Shown here: one piece after another, positions 19,641 through 28,876 of the stretch
How positions within the stretch are numbered: the stretch's first letter is position 1
Layout: each line of letters opens with the position of its first letter
Assembly: GCA_964343805.1 (NCBI GenBank)
Contig: CAYFLR010000028.1
Coordinates: 5,314 to 69,313, forward strand
From: CAYFLR01 sp964343805
GTDB lineage: Bacteria; Bdellovibrionota_B; Oligoflexia; CAYFLR01
Reading direction: 5' to 3'
Length of the DNA stretch: 64,000 nucleotides
Program-made: the position numbers and the translations under genes
The notes under the pieces: model-generated
Databases searched by the model: none
Told to the model about the DNA's origin: nothing
Seen by the model: only the letters and a program-made list of their open reading frames with translations

Positions 19641-22121
19641 TTACTTCACAATAAGGTTGAGAAGTTTTTTCGGAACGTAAATCTCTTTAACGATCTTCTT
19701 TCCTTCAAAGTATTTTTGTAATTTGTCTACCGAAAGGGCCTCTTTCTTAATCTCTTCAACGCTGGCTTGGTTGGAGACTTCAATTTCATCTCTTCGCTTG
19801 CCGTTGATCATAACTGCGAGGGTCATGGTATCAAGTACCAGATACTTATCATAATGAGCGGGCCATCTTTGGAGAAAAACAGATTCAGTATTTCCAGCTT
19901 TTTCCCAGAGTTCTTCAGCGAGATGGGGAGCGTAGGGAGAGAGTAAAATTATCTGATTAAAAAGGATGGTTTGTAAAAGAGCCTGATTTTGCTCCTCTTT
20001 AGGAACATCCTTCAGGTAGGCAGTGAGCGCATTGTAAAGCTCCATAATACGAGCTATGGAGGTGTTAAACATGAACCGCTCAGTGTCCATGGTCATCATT
20101 TTAACTGAGTTATTATAAACAAAGAGCAGCTGTTTTTCAGCGGAAGTAAATTCTGAATCCTCAGAAAGGTCAAGCCCTTTCACCTCTTTTAAAGCAGGGG
20201 TCATTTCTTCATAAAGTCGAACTGTCTTTTCATAAAGTCGGACCACAGCTTTAAATCCGCCATCATCCCAAGGTCCACCCTCTGTATAGTTAAAGCCAAA
20301 AGCGAGGTAGAGCCGGAGTACGTCTGATCCATATTTTTCTACGTAGGGATCAGGTGATACGGAATTCCCTTTGGATTTAGACATCTTTTGACCATCGCTT
20401 CCAAGAACAAGACCTTGATGGGTAAGGCTGGGGAAGGGCTCGGAAAAATTGGTATATCCCATATCTTGCATTGCCATAGCTATAAAGCGAGCATAAATTA
20501 AATGCATACAAGCATGTTCTGGTCCGCCTACGTATTTATCTACAGGTAACACCTTGTTTATAAGGTCGGATTCAAATGGTTTTTCTGTATTTTGGCTATC
20601 AGGAAAACGGAGATAGTACCAAGAAGAACAGACAAAGGTGTCGAGGGTATCCGCTTCTCTTTGCCCCATCTTTCCACATTTTGGACATTCCGCTTGCATA
20701 AAGGATTGGCAAGATTTTAAAGGAGATTCACCGGTTGGTTTAAATTCCACATCTTCGGGTAATCTAACAGGAAGATCCTTTTCTGGAACTGGGACCTCAC
20801 CGCAATCATCACAATATATTATCGGAATAGGGCTACCCCAATACCGTTGTCTGGAAACTAGCCAGTCTCTCAGTCGATAATTTATTGAAGCTTTTCCTTG
20901 CCTGGATTGAGTGAGATCTTCGGTGATGGCAGGGATCATTTTGTCGCTTTGCATATCATTGTATTTATCAGAATTGATCACTTTTCCAACCCCGGTAAAG
21001 GCTTCGTTGAGTTCAGATTGAACCTCCGTTCCTTCTTCTAAAATAACTTTTTTGATAGGGAGATTGTATTTAGTGGCGAAGGCAAAATCTCTTTCATCAT
21101 GACCTGGAACTGCCATAACAACCCCTGTCCCATAGGTAACTAGTACATAGTCACCCACCCAAATAGGAACTTTTTCATTATTTACAGGGTTGATCGCGTA
21201 GCTCCCAGTGAAGACTCCTGTCTTCTCTTTATCTGCGGCGAGACGATCTAATTCAGAGAGCCGACGGGTTTGTTCAATATACTCTTCTACTTCTGCCTTT
21301 TGAGCATCGGTTGTGAGTTCAAGGGTTAAAGGGTGTTCGGGGGCTATAGTGACATAAGTAACACCATAAAGTGTATCGGGTCGGGTGGTAAATACTGTAA
21401 ACTCCTGGTCGTGTTCATGGATCTTAAAGTTGATCTCTGTTCCTGTACTTTTACCGATCCAGTGTTGCTGCATGGATTTGGTTCTTTCAGGCCAATCAAG
21501 AGTGTCGATCCCTTTAAGTAATTTTTCAGCATAGTCGGTAATTTTGAAAAACCATTGATTTAGATTTCTACGAGTAGCTGCAGTGTCACATCGTTCACAG
21601 AGACCATTAATCACTTGTTCATTGGCTAGTACGGTCTGACAACTGGGGCACCAGTTGACAGGGGCTTCTTGTTTATAGGCAAGTCCTTTATTATAAAGCT
21701 GAAGGAACAGCCACTGTGTCCATTTATAATACTCTGGAGATGAGGTGTTGACGATGTAATCCCAATTATAACTCACACCCATTCCCTTAAACTGCTTCAT
21801 CATATAATCCACATTCTGGCGTGTGGAGGTATCAGGGTGGACTCCTTTTTTTATAGCAAAATTCTCGGCTGGCAGACCAAAGGCATCAAAACCCATGGGG
21901 GCAAAAACACTTTTTCCCTGCAGTTTTATAAAGCGAATCCAGGTGTCCATCAGTCCGTATTGATACCAATGTCCCATGTGCAGGCGATCGCCTGACGGGT
22001 AGGGAAACATTACTAGTATATAGTATTTATCATCAAGTTGGGTGACGTCCGCCTTAAAGGTTCCCTCTTGCTCCCAACGTGTTTGCCATTTTTTCTCGGT
22101 GTTAATAATGTCTTGATTCAT
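19641..22121 (-). CDS. leuS: Leucyl-tRNA synthetase
   Basis: This class Ia synthetase charges tRNA-Leu. The HIGH-type motif appears as PYPSGDRLHMGHWYQY (residues about 40-55) and the KMSKS loop as KMSKSKGNSVSPD (about 575). The editing domain (about 220-400) carries the usual GTGVVMAVPGHDERDFAFA, with the conserved Thr-rich VFTTRPDTLYGVTY before it. Zinc-finger-like cysteines (CPSC ... CERC, about 158-178) are present. Length 826 is standard for the bacterial type. It is convergent with the upstream Hpt/GAF gene, with only 11 bases between the stops, so no terminator fits there. A dyad lies in its leader. Confidence 0.97.
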   Translation of the reverse strand: MNQDIINTEKKWQTRWEQEGTFKADVTQLDDKYYILVMFPYPSGDRLHMGHWYQYGLMDTWIRFIKLQGKSVFAPMGFDAFGLPAENFAIKKGVHPDTSTRQNVDYMMKQFKGMGVSYNWDYIVNTSSPEYYKWTQWLFLQLYNKGLAYKQEAPVNWCPSCQTVLANEQVINGLCERCDTAATRRNLNQWFFKITDYAEKLLKGIDTLDWPERTKSMQQHWIGKSTGTEINFKIHEHDQEFTVFTTRPDTLYGVTYVTIAPEHPLTLELTTDAQKAEVEEYIEQTRRLSELDRLAADKEKTGVFTGSYAINPVNNEKVPIWVGDYVLVTYGTGVVMAVPGHDERDFAFATKYNLPIKKVILEEGTEVQSELNEAFTGVGKVINSDKYNDMQSDKMIPAITEDLTQSRQGKASINYRLRDWLVSRQRYWGSPIPIIYCDDCGEVPVPEKDLPVRLPEDVEFKPTGESPLKSCQSFMQAECPKCGKMGQREADTLDTFVCSSWYYLRFPDSQNTEKPFESDLINKVLPVDKYVGGPEHACMHLIYARFIAMAMQDMGYTNFSEPFPSLTHQGLVLGSDGQKMSKSKGNSVSPDPYVEKYGSDVLRLYLAFGFNYTEGGPWDDGGFKAVVRLYEKTVRLYEEMTPALKEVKGLDLSEDSEFTSAEKQLLFVYNNSVKMMTMDTERFMFNTSIARIMELYNALTAYLKDVPKEEQNQALLQTILFNQIILLSPYAPHLAEELWEKAGNTESVFLQRWPAHYDKYLVLDTMTLAVMINGKRRDEIEVSNQASVEEIKKEALSVDKLQKYFEGKKIVKEIYVPKKLLNLIVK

Positions 22122-22171
22122 TATAGATGTCCCTCGGGTTGCTAAAGCCCAAATTAGTTAAAGTTATCAGT

Positions 22172-22195
22172 CAGCTGAGAATGAAATCTCAGTTG
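22172..22195. repeat. Inverted repeat in leuS leader
   Basis: CAGCTGAGA and TCTCAGTTG, separated by ATGAAA, form a nine-pair dyad with one G-T pair, about 50 bases before the leuS start codon. It overlaps the candidate -35 of the divergent gene, so it could be an operator or an RNA hairpin. There is no T-run beside it, so it is not a simple terminator. Confidence 0.4.
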
Positions 22196-22221
22196 ATTTA
22201 TAGCGGGCAACAAGGTAACAT
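22193..22221 (+). promoter_or_regulatory. Possible sigma-70 promoter for rhomboid-like gene
   Basis: TTGATT (22193-22198) and TAACAT (22216-22221) are 17 bases apart, about 85 bases before the ATG at 22307. The match is moderate. Confidence 0.3.
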
Positions 22222-22306
22222 ACTTATCAAAGTTAGAATACAATTTTTTAGTTAATTAATAATTCACTAAGTTTTTTAATTCAGGTTGGAAGCCAGAGAG
22301 GTTAAG

Positions 22307-23071
22307 ATGTCAGGACCTTTTGTTTTCCGTTCTTTTGGGAATAATCTCACCTTTAAGAACTTTATTGCAGAAATTCCAATGGCTATGAAAATTTTCATTG
22401 GGCTCAATATCCTATTCTATTTTGCTCAGCTCATTGCCAAAGCGGCTTTTTCTTTTAATTTGTTAAAGTATATTGCGTTTACTCCCATTCTTATTTTTGA
22501 AAAGTATTACGTCTGGCAGTTTATTACTGCTCCTGTGGTTTCAACCAATTTAGTAAACCTAGTGGCTTTGGTTCTATTTATGGTGTTTTTTGGTATGCCT
22601 TATAACCGGCGTTATGGAGATCGTTTATTTACCAATGTGATTATACTGCAGTCGCTATTTGTCTGTGTGGCTTATTTTGTGGCCTTTTTAGTCGTCCATT
22701 TAGTAATGAATAACCCTATGACCCTTTCCAAATTTAACCCTTTGGATGTAACTCATTCTTTGAGAATGGCTCTCATTGTCTTATGGGGATATGAGTTCTG
22801 GTCTATGACCATTGTTCCACCTGTACAGGTGAAACATGCAGTGATTCTTTTTCTCTTTCTTGATGTGTATTTTGCCTTTCAAAGTTTGAGTGTCGGATGG
22901 ATCTCACCTTGGTTTGAACTCATGGTCATACCCTTTGCTTATTTTATGGCAAAGTATAACCTAGCGGCCAAATTGGATTTTATCAAATGGTGGAATGGAA
23001 TGAATGGACCAAAACCGCCAAAAGATGGAGGGGAACAAAAACGTCCTTCTTACTTAAAGGTGGTCAAGTAA
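22307..23071 (+). CDS. Rhomboid-like polytopic membrane protein, probably non-catalytic
   Basis: About five to six hydrophobic helices and the order of motifs (MKIFIGLNILFYFAQL near the start, YYVWQFITAPVV, then a large hydrophobic bundle) resemble the rhomboid/Derlin fold. The rhomboid catalytic GxSG serine and the partner histidine are not visible, so it would be a pseudo-protease if the family call is right. I start at ATG 22307, which has AGAGAGG five bases upstream, not at the TTG 22286. The C-terminal tail is basic and Pro/Gly-rich (GPKPPKDGGEQKRP) and probably cytoplasmic. The gene precedes the PilZ gene by 28 bases, so the two may share a transcript. Confidence 0.55.
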   Translation: MSGPFVFRSFGNNLTFKNFIAEIPMAMKIFIGLNILFYFAQLIAKAAFSFNLLKYIAFTPILIFEKYYVWQFITAPVVSTNLVNLVALVLFMVFFGMPYNRRYGDRLFTNVIILQSLFVCVAYFVAFLVVHLVMNNPMTLSKFNPLDVTHSLRMALIVLWGYEFWSMTIVPPVQVKHAVILFLFLDVYFAFQSLSVGWISPWFELMVIPFAYFMAKYNLAAKLDFIKWWNGMNGPKPPKDGGEQKRPSYLKVVK

Positions 23072-23099
23072 ACATAAATAATAATCGAAGTGTTGAGTC

Positions 23100-23939
23100 A
23101 TGCCCTCACGATTTAGCTACAAAGAGATCACTCAGAATTTAGAACTGCTGTTCAATCCGTCTAATAAACAGATTCGTTTAGAAGAAGCAGTAGAAGATGT
23201 GGCATTTAAGTCATATTTTAATCAAGACCTTGATGTAAATGTTATTATACCTAACAAGAAATCATCGAAGGCGAAGGTGGTGTATAATAATAAAAATAAT
23301 ACCTTTAGCATCTTCTCAGAGGCTCTTCCTGATGAGATAAAGCAGGGCGAAGTTGTTATCATGATGTTTATGAAAGAAGGGGATACTTTGATCGCCCAGA
23401 CCGAGGCCATATCCTTTAAGAGTTCTTTCAATCGAAACTTTATTAATAAATCAGTTGTAGTTAAAGCTCTTGATCCCCGACGCTTTAAGAGGGTTGATAT
23501 TAAAAAGAGAATTCGTATTTATACCATTGCTAAAGAGGCTGAAGATCAAATTCAGCATGGTGAACTCAAATTAACTCGTAAGTACCTCAATCGCAAAACA
23601 TCTCATAATGCTGAGCCCAATATATGCCAGGATTTCTTTTGTAATGAAGAAGATCAGGATGTCTTTCCCATAGAATACCATGCTGATGAGGTAGAGGAAA
23701 TTGCAGGCAGTACCCTTGATGTGTCATTAGGGGGTATTGGAATGAATGTGGAGAATGAGTTCTTGGAAAAACTTGAGCTCAATAAGATGATCTATACTGA
23801 AATGGATCTCCACCTTCGTGGGGTGATGAGAAAAGTCGGAACCTTTGCCGTGGTTCGCCATACCAAAGGAAATCCCGAGGGCAAGGCATTTGTTGCCATT
23901 ATGTTTGTAGAAAGCTTACCTGAAAATCTTTTCAAATAG
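23100..23939 (+). CDS. PilZ-domain protein, likely c-di-GMP effector
   Basis: The C-terminal half contains both PilZ signature elements: RRFKR (RxxxR, about residues 124-128) and DVSLGG (DxSxxG, about 203-208). These residues bind cyclic di-GMP in known PilZ proteins. The N-terminal 115 residues form a beta-rich domain reminiscent of the YcgR N-domain that contacts the flagellar motor, but this match is by eye only. There is no signal peptide, so it is cytoplasmic. A likely terminator follows. Its output target is unknown; flagellar or gliding control is the usual role. Confidence 0.8.
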   Translation: MPSRFSYKEITQNLELLFNPSNKQIRLEEAVEDVAFKSYFNQDLDVNVIIPNKKSSKAKVVYNNKNNTFSIFSEALPDEIKQGEVVIMMFMKEGDTLIAQTEAISFKSSFNRNFINKSVVVKALDPRRFKRVDIKKRIRIYTIAKEAEDQIQHGELKLTRKYLNRKTSHNAEPNICQDFFCNEEDQDVFPIEYHADEVEEIAGSTLDVSLGGIGMNVENEFLEKLELNKMIYTEMDLHLRGVMRKVGTFAVVRHTKGNPEGKAFVAIMFVESLPENLFK

Positions 23940-23980
23940 TTCCTGTTTCGCTCTAAGAGGTGATCGTTAAATTTCAGTTG

Positions 23981-24012
23981 ACCCTAATCTCTCTTTTAGG
24001 GTACTTTTCCTT
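23981..24012 (+). terminator. Intrinsic terminator after PilZ gene
   Basis: ACCCTAA (23981-23987) pairs with TTAGGGT (23996-24002) around an eight-base loop, followed by ACTTTTCCTT. It lies 42 bases after the PilZ stop and just before the Lol gene. Confidence 0.6.
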
Positions 24013-24033
24013 GTTATTAAAATTGGAGGTTTA

Positions 24034-25302
24034 TTGAATAATTTTGGGTGGTTTAGAGCCTACTTTTTTGAAGTATTTGTAGCCTCACGTTACTTAATTT
24101 CAACTAAAGGCGCTCTTTTTATTTCCTTTATTACGGTGCTTTCATTACTTGGGGTGGCTCTTGCTGTCTTTGCTATGATAGTTATACTCTCTGTTATGGG
24201 AGGGTTCGAAGAAGACTTAAAAAGTAAGATGTTACGTGCTGACCCTCATATTACCATTAATTCTAATAGCGCTAAGACGATTCCTAATCCTGAAGAATTG
24301 GTAAAGAAAATAGATTCTCTAGGAAAAGAGGGGGAAATCTTAGGTTTTTCTGAATTTGTGGAAGGAGAATTCATGCTGGAAAGCCAAAAGAGGCTTACCG
24401 CAACCGAGTTAAAGGGGATTATTCCTGACCAATGGGTAAAAACAAGTGATATACCAGGATTGATTATTGAAGGTGATGTTAATGGGTTAGAAGGAAGTTT
24501 AGCTGTTCCTGGAATTATATTAGGAGAGCGGCTTGCGATGGACCTTTTAATTGGTATTGGGGATGTGGTTAATTTAATATCTCCTTTTGAATATGAGGGG
24601 CCAATGGGAATGGCGCCTAAAACCACAGGATTTCTTGTTGTTGGTATATTTTCATCAGGTCTCTATCAAATTGATGCGACCTATAGCTTTGTTAAGATAG
24701 AGGAGATGAGAAGCTTTCTATCTCTTTCTGATGATGCTGTGATGGGGGTTGATGTTAAAATAAGTGAACCCTACACTTCTCATCTTGTTGTGGCCAATTT
24801 GAAAAAAATATTTAAATCAGTTGAACTTACTGTAAAAGACTGGCAATCTCGCAATTCGGCTCTCTTTTCTGCATTGAAGTTGGAAAAGTTTGCCATGGCA
24901 TTTATATTGCTCATCACGGTTTTAGTTGCCTCCTTCAGTATTGTGAGTACTCTTTTCTTAAAAGTAATGGAGAAGTCATCTGATATAGCTGTGTTTAAGG
25001 CGTTGGGCGCTTCCAAGCGGGCTATTTCACGTTTGTTTATGATGGAAGGTGTCCTGATAGGAGTAGGTGGTACCATCTTGGGATTTGTCCTAGGCATAAT
25101 CTTCTTAATCTTATTGGATCGGTATAAGTTTATTCCCCTGCCATCTGGGGTCTATCATTTAGAAAAATTACCGGTTAAGTTTTTGGTTACTGAGTATGTG
25201 GTGATATGTATATCTTCAATTTTACTCAGTTTAGTAGCTACCATTATCCCTGCACGGAGGGCATCTTCGATGGATCCAGCATTGGGGTTCCGTTATGAAT
25301 AA
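24034..25302 (+). CDS. Lipoprotein-releasing permease LolC/LolE type
   Basis: This is the membrane subunit of the Lol ABC transporter, which extracts lipoproteins from the inner membrane. A first membrane helix (ISFITVLSLLGVALAVFAMI, about residues 28-48) precedes a large periplasmic domain. Three further helices follow at the C-terminus (about 285-305, 330-360 and 385-405), the classic MacB/LolC layout. The start is TTG 24034, supported by GGAGG four bases upstream; no ATG fits as well. Only one permease gene is present before lolD, so it may act as a homodimer (LolF-like) unless a partner lies elsewhere. It overlaps lolD by eight bases. Confidence 0.88.
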   Translation: MNNFGWFRAYFFEVFVASRYLISTKGALFISFITVLSLLGVALAVFAMIVILSVMGGFEEDLKSKMLRADPHITINSNSAKTIPNPEELVKKIDSLGKEGEILGFSEFVEGEFMLESQKRLTATELKGIIPDQWVKTSDIPGLIIEGDVNGLEGSLAVPGIILGERLAMDLLIGIGDVVNLISPFEYEGPMGMAPKTTGFLVVGIFSSGLYQIDATYSFVKIEEMRSFLSLSDDAVMGVDVKISEPYTSHLVVANLKKIFKSVELTVKDWQSRNSALFSALKLEKFAMAFILLITVLVASFSIVSTLFLKVMEKSSDIAVFKALGASKRAISRLFMMEGVLIGVGGTILGFVLGIIFLILLDRYKFIPLPSGVYHLEKLPVKFLVTEYVVICISSILLSLVATIIPARRASSMDPALGFRYE

Positions 25303-25969
25303 TTCATTTATTAATGTATCTAATTTATCAAAGTCTTTTATGGTTGGGCACAATGAAGTTCCAGTCCTGCGAAATCTTAATTTAGAAATTAACAAAGGTG
25401 AAATGCTAGCAGTGGTAGGAAAGTCAGGTGCTGGCAAAAGTACTCTTTTACACATAATTGGAACTCTAGAAAAGCCGACAGCGGGAGAGGTTTTCTTTGA
25501 AGATCATCCTGTCTTTAATCAAAATGATCAAGCTATCTCTCGATTTCGTAATCGAAATATGGGATTTGTTTTTCAGATGCACCATCTCTTACCTGAATTT
25601 ACAGCTATTGAGAATGTTCTGATGCCAGCTTTTATTGCTGGTGAATCCAAAAAGAAAGCTGCTTTGAGAGCTAAAGAGTTAATGGCGCTAGCTGGGGTTG
25701 ATCATCGGTGTGATCATCGTCCAGGTGAATTATCTGGAGGAGAGCAACAACGAGTAGCCATTGCTAGATCTTTGATTCTTAATCCCTCTGTTGTTCTGGC
25801 TGATGAGCCCACTGGAAATTTAGATACTTCGACTGGAAATGTTATAAACGACCTTTTGTTTGAAATAAACGAACGTTTTAATACCACGATGATCGTTGTT
25901 ACCCATAATGAATCACTTGCTGATCGTTTTCCTAAGACGATCCAATTGAAGGATGGAAAGATTGTATGA
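25295..25969 (+). CDS. lolD: Lipoprotein-releasing ABC ATPase LolD
   Basis: This is the ATPase that powers lipoprotein release to LolA. Walker A (GKSGAGKST, about 42-50), the signature LSGGEQQRVAIARSL (about 145-159) and Walker B VVLADEPTGNLD (about 167-178) are intact. FVFQMHHLLPEFTAIENVLMP is the Q-loop region typical of the MacB/LolD subfamily. Length 224 is standard. It overlaps the permease gene by eight bases and bamA by four, so all three are translationally coupled. Confidence 0.93.
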   Translation: MNNSFINVSNLSKSFMVGHNEVPVLRNLNLEINKGEMLAVVGKSGAGKSTLLHIIGTLEKPTAGEVFFEDHPVFNQNDQAISRFRNRNMGFVFQMHHLLPEFTAIENVLMPAFIAGESKKKAALRAKELMALAGVDHRCDHRPGELSGGEQQRVAIARSLILNPSVVLADEPTGNLDTSTGNVINDLLFEINERFNTTMIVVTHNESLADRFPKTIQLKDGKIV

Positions 25970-28272
25970 ATTGCTGTAGGCTGTTTTTATTAAGTGCGTT
26001 GATGCTATTTGGGGGCCAGTCCCTTTGGTCCCAAACCGTTAATGAAATCCTTTTCGAAGGAAATAGAAAGGTTGAATTAGAAACTCTTCGTCTTTCTATC
26101 TCATCCAAAATTGGCAATCCCTTAAGTGAAAATTCGGTCCGTGAGGATATTTATAAGCTCTATGAACTCGGTTATTTTGAGGCCATTGAGGTGGCCAAAA
26201 GGGTTGATAAAAATCCAGATGGTACCGAGTCACTCATTCTCATCTATCGACTCAAAGAAAAACCATCTATCAAGCGGATTGAATTTGAAGGAGTGGAAGA
26301 GTTTGAGGATGATCATTTTCAAGACAAGATCGCCATTAAACCCTTTACCATTATCAATGAAGAAAAAATCTCCGACGATCTCGTTCTCATTGAAAAAGAA
26401 TATGTGGATAAAGGGTATTATTTGGTGGATGTGGATTATCAACTGCATCCCGAGAGTGAATACGAAGTTGTTTTAAAATATGTAGTTAAAGAGCATAGCA
26501 AGGTTAAAGTGCGAGCGGTTCACTTCATTGGCAATCATTATTTTTCCGATTTAGATTTGAGAGATAAATTAATGATTAGGGAATTTAATCGCTTTTCTTG
26601 GATGTCCACTACCGGGCTCTACAAAGATGAAGCCTTTGATCGCGATACTCGTTTTCTTGAATTCTACTATATGGATAATGGATTTGTCAGAGTGAAAGTG
26701 GAAACTCCCAATGTGTTACTTTCCCCTGATAAAGAATGGATAGACTTAACATTTTCTATTGAAGAGGGGGAACAGTACTATGTTTCGCATGTAGATATCA
26801 CTGGAGATATAATTACGGATAAAGACAATCTGCTTGGCAAATTAAAGAGCAAGTCTGAGAAACTTTATCGCCATTCTCAATTTATTCAAGATATCGAAAC
26901 CTTAACTGATTATTACGCGGATTTTGGTTATGCCTTTGTCAATGTGAACCCTCAAAGACCTGTGGATGATGATAAGAAATTAGTTTCGATTACCTATGAT
27001 ATTCAAAAGGGAGAGAAGGTCTACTTTGGCGAAGTTGAAATCATTGGCAATGATAAAACTCGTGATAATGTTATCAGAAGACAGTTGCTCATCACTGATG
27101 GTGCCCTCTACAGCGGAACCAAATTGAAGAAGAGTAAGCAAGAAGTGGAGCGACTCGGCTTTTTTAAAGAAGTGGTGGTTAGGACCGAAAAAATTCCTGG
27201 GAAGAAAAAAGTAAAAGTTATTGTCAGTGTGAAAGAGAAAACCACCGGTAGTTTTCAAGTGGGAGTGGGATACAGCCCAAATCAAGGAGCCTTTTTTACC
27301 TCTCAAATTTCTGAAAATAACGTACTTGGTTATGGCCAGCGAGTAGGATTAAATGCCCGCTTTAATCCAGAAGGACATTTTGTCCAGATCAGTTGGCGTG
27401 AGCCCTACCTGATGGACACCGATTGGAATGTGGGAACATCTCTTTATAAGATGCTAGAAAAAAGAGGGGCTCCCGATGAAGAATCCAACCCTTATAAGGA
27501 AGACAAAATTGGAGGCCGTGTTTCAGTGGGGCATCCTATCTGGAATCGTATCCTATTACACGTAGCCTATAAGTTAGAGCGGTTGGAATTTATTGATATC
27601 GATCCTGTTTTCATATCCTTTTATCAAAGTGCCATTACTTCGAGTGTTGAGCTGACTTTAGAACGAAATACCACAAATAATTATCTGGATCCCAGCGCAG
27701 GTTCACTCATGATGAGTAGTTTCGAGTATGCAGGAAAGGAATTGGGAGGAGATCGAGATTTCTCTAAATGGAAAAACCAATTCACCCACTATACTCCATG
27801 GATGTGGACGGATCATTTTCGTACCTATTTTCGTATGAATGCAGAATTTGCTTATCTTTTTCCCAACAGTGATAAAAAACTGCCCATTAACGAAAGGTTT
27901 AAGTCTGGAGGTATCAAAAGTAACCGTGGATACCCATGGAATGTTATCTCTCCTGATATGCCTATTTTGTTCAATCCTTATGCTTTCCCCCGTTATTTAC
28001 GAAAAGGGGGAAACCGGATGTTACAAATCAACCTAGAGTACTATGTGCCTCTTATTGCGGAAGCGGGATTAAAAGGATTGGTCTTTTTAGATGCCTCTCA
28101 GGTATACGACGATGCAGATGATTTTACCCTATCCACTCTTAAATACGGTACAGGTATGGGACTTCGTTGGATTACGCCGATTGCACCGCTTCGTTTTGAA
28201 TTGGGTTGGCCCTATGATCCTGAAACCAATGAGCTGGGAGATAAGCAACTGCATTTTTATATTGGACCCTAA
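25966..28272 (+). CDS. bamA: Outer-membrane protein assembly factor BamA
   Basis: BamA inserts beta-barrel proteins into the outer membrane. A signal peptide (cleavage near SLWSQT, about residue 24) is followed by five POTRA-like repeats (about 25-345), each with a glycine-containing beta-alpha motif such as VNEILFEGNRKVE and VRAVHFIGNHYFS. The C-terminal 350 residues are an Omp85 barrel (FQVGVGYSPNQGAFF through the end at LGDKQLHFYIGP). The conserved lid-lock region RGYPW near residues 658-662 matches the VRGF-type motif in position. Length 768 is normal. It overlaps lolD by four bases and is followed by skp. Confidence 0.95.
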   Translation: MNCCRLFLLSALMLFGGQSLWSQTVNEILFEGNRKVELETLRLSISSKIGNPLSENSVREDIYKLYELGYFEAIEVAKRVDKNPDGTESLILIYRLKEKPSIKRIEFEGVEEFEDDHFQDKIAIKPFTIINEEKISDDLVLIEKEYVDKGYYLVDVDYQLHPESEYEVVLKYVVKEHSKVKVRAVHFIGNHYFSDLDLRDKLMIREFNRFSWMSTTGLYKDEAFDRDTRFLEFYYMDNGFVRVKVETPNVLLSPDKEWIDLTFSIEEGEQYYVSHVDITGDIITDKDNLLGKLKSKSEKLYRHSQFIQDIETLTDYYADFGYAFVNVNPQRPVDDDKKLVSITYDIQKGEKVYFGEVEIIGNDKTRDNVIRRQLLITDGALYSGTKLKKSKQEVERLGFFKEVVVRTEKIPGKKKVKVIVSVKEKTTGSFQVGVGYSPNQGAFFTSQISENNVLGYGQRVGLNARFNPEGHFVQISWREPYLMDTDWNVGTSLYKMLEKRGAPDEESNPYKEDKIGGRVSVGHPIWNRILLHVAYKLERLEFIDIDPVFISFYQSAITSSVELTLERNTTNNYLDPSAGSLMMSSFEYAGKELGGDRDFSKWKNQFTHYTPWMWTDHFRTYFRMNAEFAYLFPNSDKKLPINERFKSGGIKSNRGYPWNVISPDMPILFNPYAFPRYLRKGGNRMLQINLEYYVPLIAEAGLKGLVFLDASQVYDDADDFTLSTLKYGTGMGLRWITPIAPLRFELGWPYDPETNELGDKQLHFYIGP

Positions 28273-28333
28273 ATTCGAGGATTCAGAACTTTCGAATCTG
28301 GTGAATACATAATTTAACAAGGAGAAAAATAGC

Positions 28334-28870
28334 ATGAGAAAATATCAAATCGCCTTCTTATTGGGAGTTCTCAGTTTGAGCTTTAGCCTTTATGGTGCAA
28401 CTGCTTTAAAAATTGGAACAGTCGATTTTCAAAAAGCTTTGATAACCGTAGAAGAAGGAAAGAAAACTAAACTTGATCTTGAAAAAGAAGCCGGTGAAAT
28501 GAGAAAAATGCTCGAAGCTAAGGCTGCTGATCTAAAAAAGATGGAACAAGAATTAAAAGGGATGGCCTCTTCCATTTTAAGTGATGCGGCTAAAATGCAA
28601 AAAGGCCAAGAGTTTCAGCAAAAGTATATACAGCTGCGTCAAGAAGAACAGCAACTGACTCAACAACTGCAAAAGAGAGAGTCTGAAGAAGTGCAAAAGG
28701 TTTTTCGTAAACTTCGTTTGGTTACCAAAGAAATTGCTAAGAAAAAGAAGCTCGATTTAGTGGTAGAGCAAAATGCGTCTGGGCTTATTTATGCTGAAAA
28801 CACCATGGATCTGACTGATGATGTGATCGTTGAATATGATCGTCGCTATAAATCCAAAGCCAAGAAATAG
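28334..28870 (+). CDS. skp: Periplasmic chaperone Skp/OmpH
   Basis: Skp holds unfolded outer-membrane proteins on the way to BamA. A signal peptide (about residues 1-22) is followed by the OmpH start IGTVDFQKALITVEEGKK. A long basic coiled-coil hairpin (about 45-140) forms the tentacles of the trimer. AAGGAG lies 11 bases before the ATG. Length 178 is close to the usual 160-180. It sits between bamA and lpxD, the classic order of many Gram-negatives. Confidence 0.9.
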   Translation: MRKYQIAFLLGVLSLSFSLYGATALKIGTVDFQKALITVEEGKKTKLDLEKEAGEMRKMLEAKAADLKKMEQELKGMASSILSDAAKMQKGQEFQQKYIQLRQEEQQLTQQLQKRESEEVQKVFRKLRLVTKEIAKKKKLDLVVEQNASGLIYAENTMDLTDDVIVEYDRRYKSKAKK

Positions 28871-28876
28871 AATGTT

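Noticed and set aside
22122..22200. T-box or leader peptide for leuS
   Set aside because: I found the dyad, but no T-box AGGGTGG-type sequence and no short Leu-rich leader frame.
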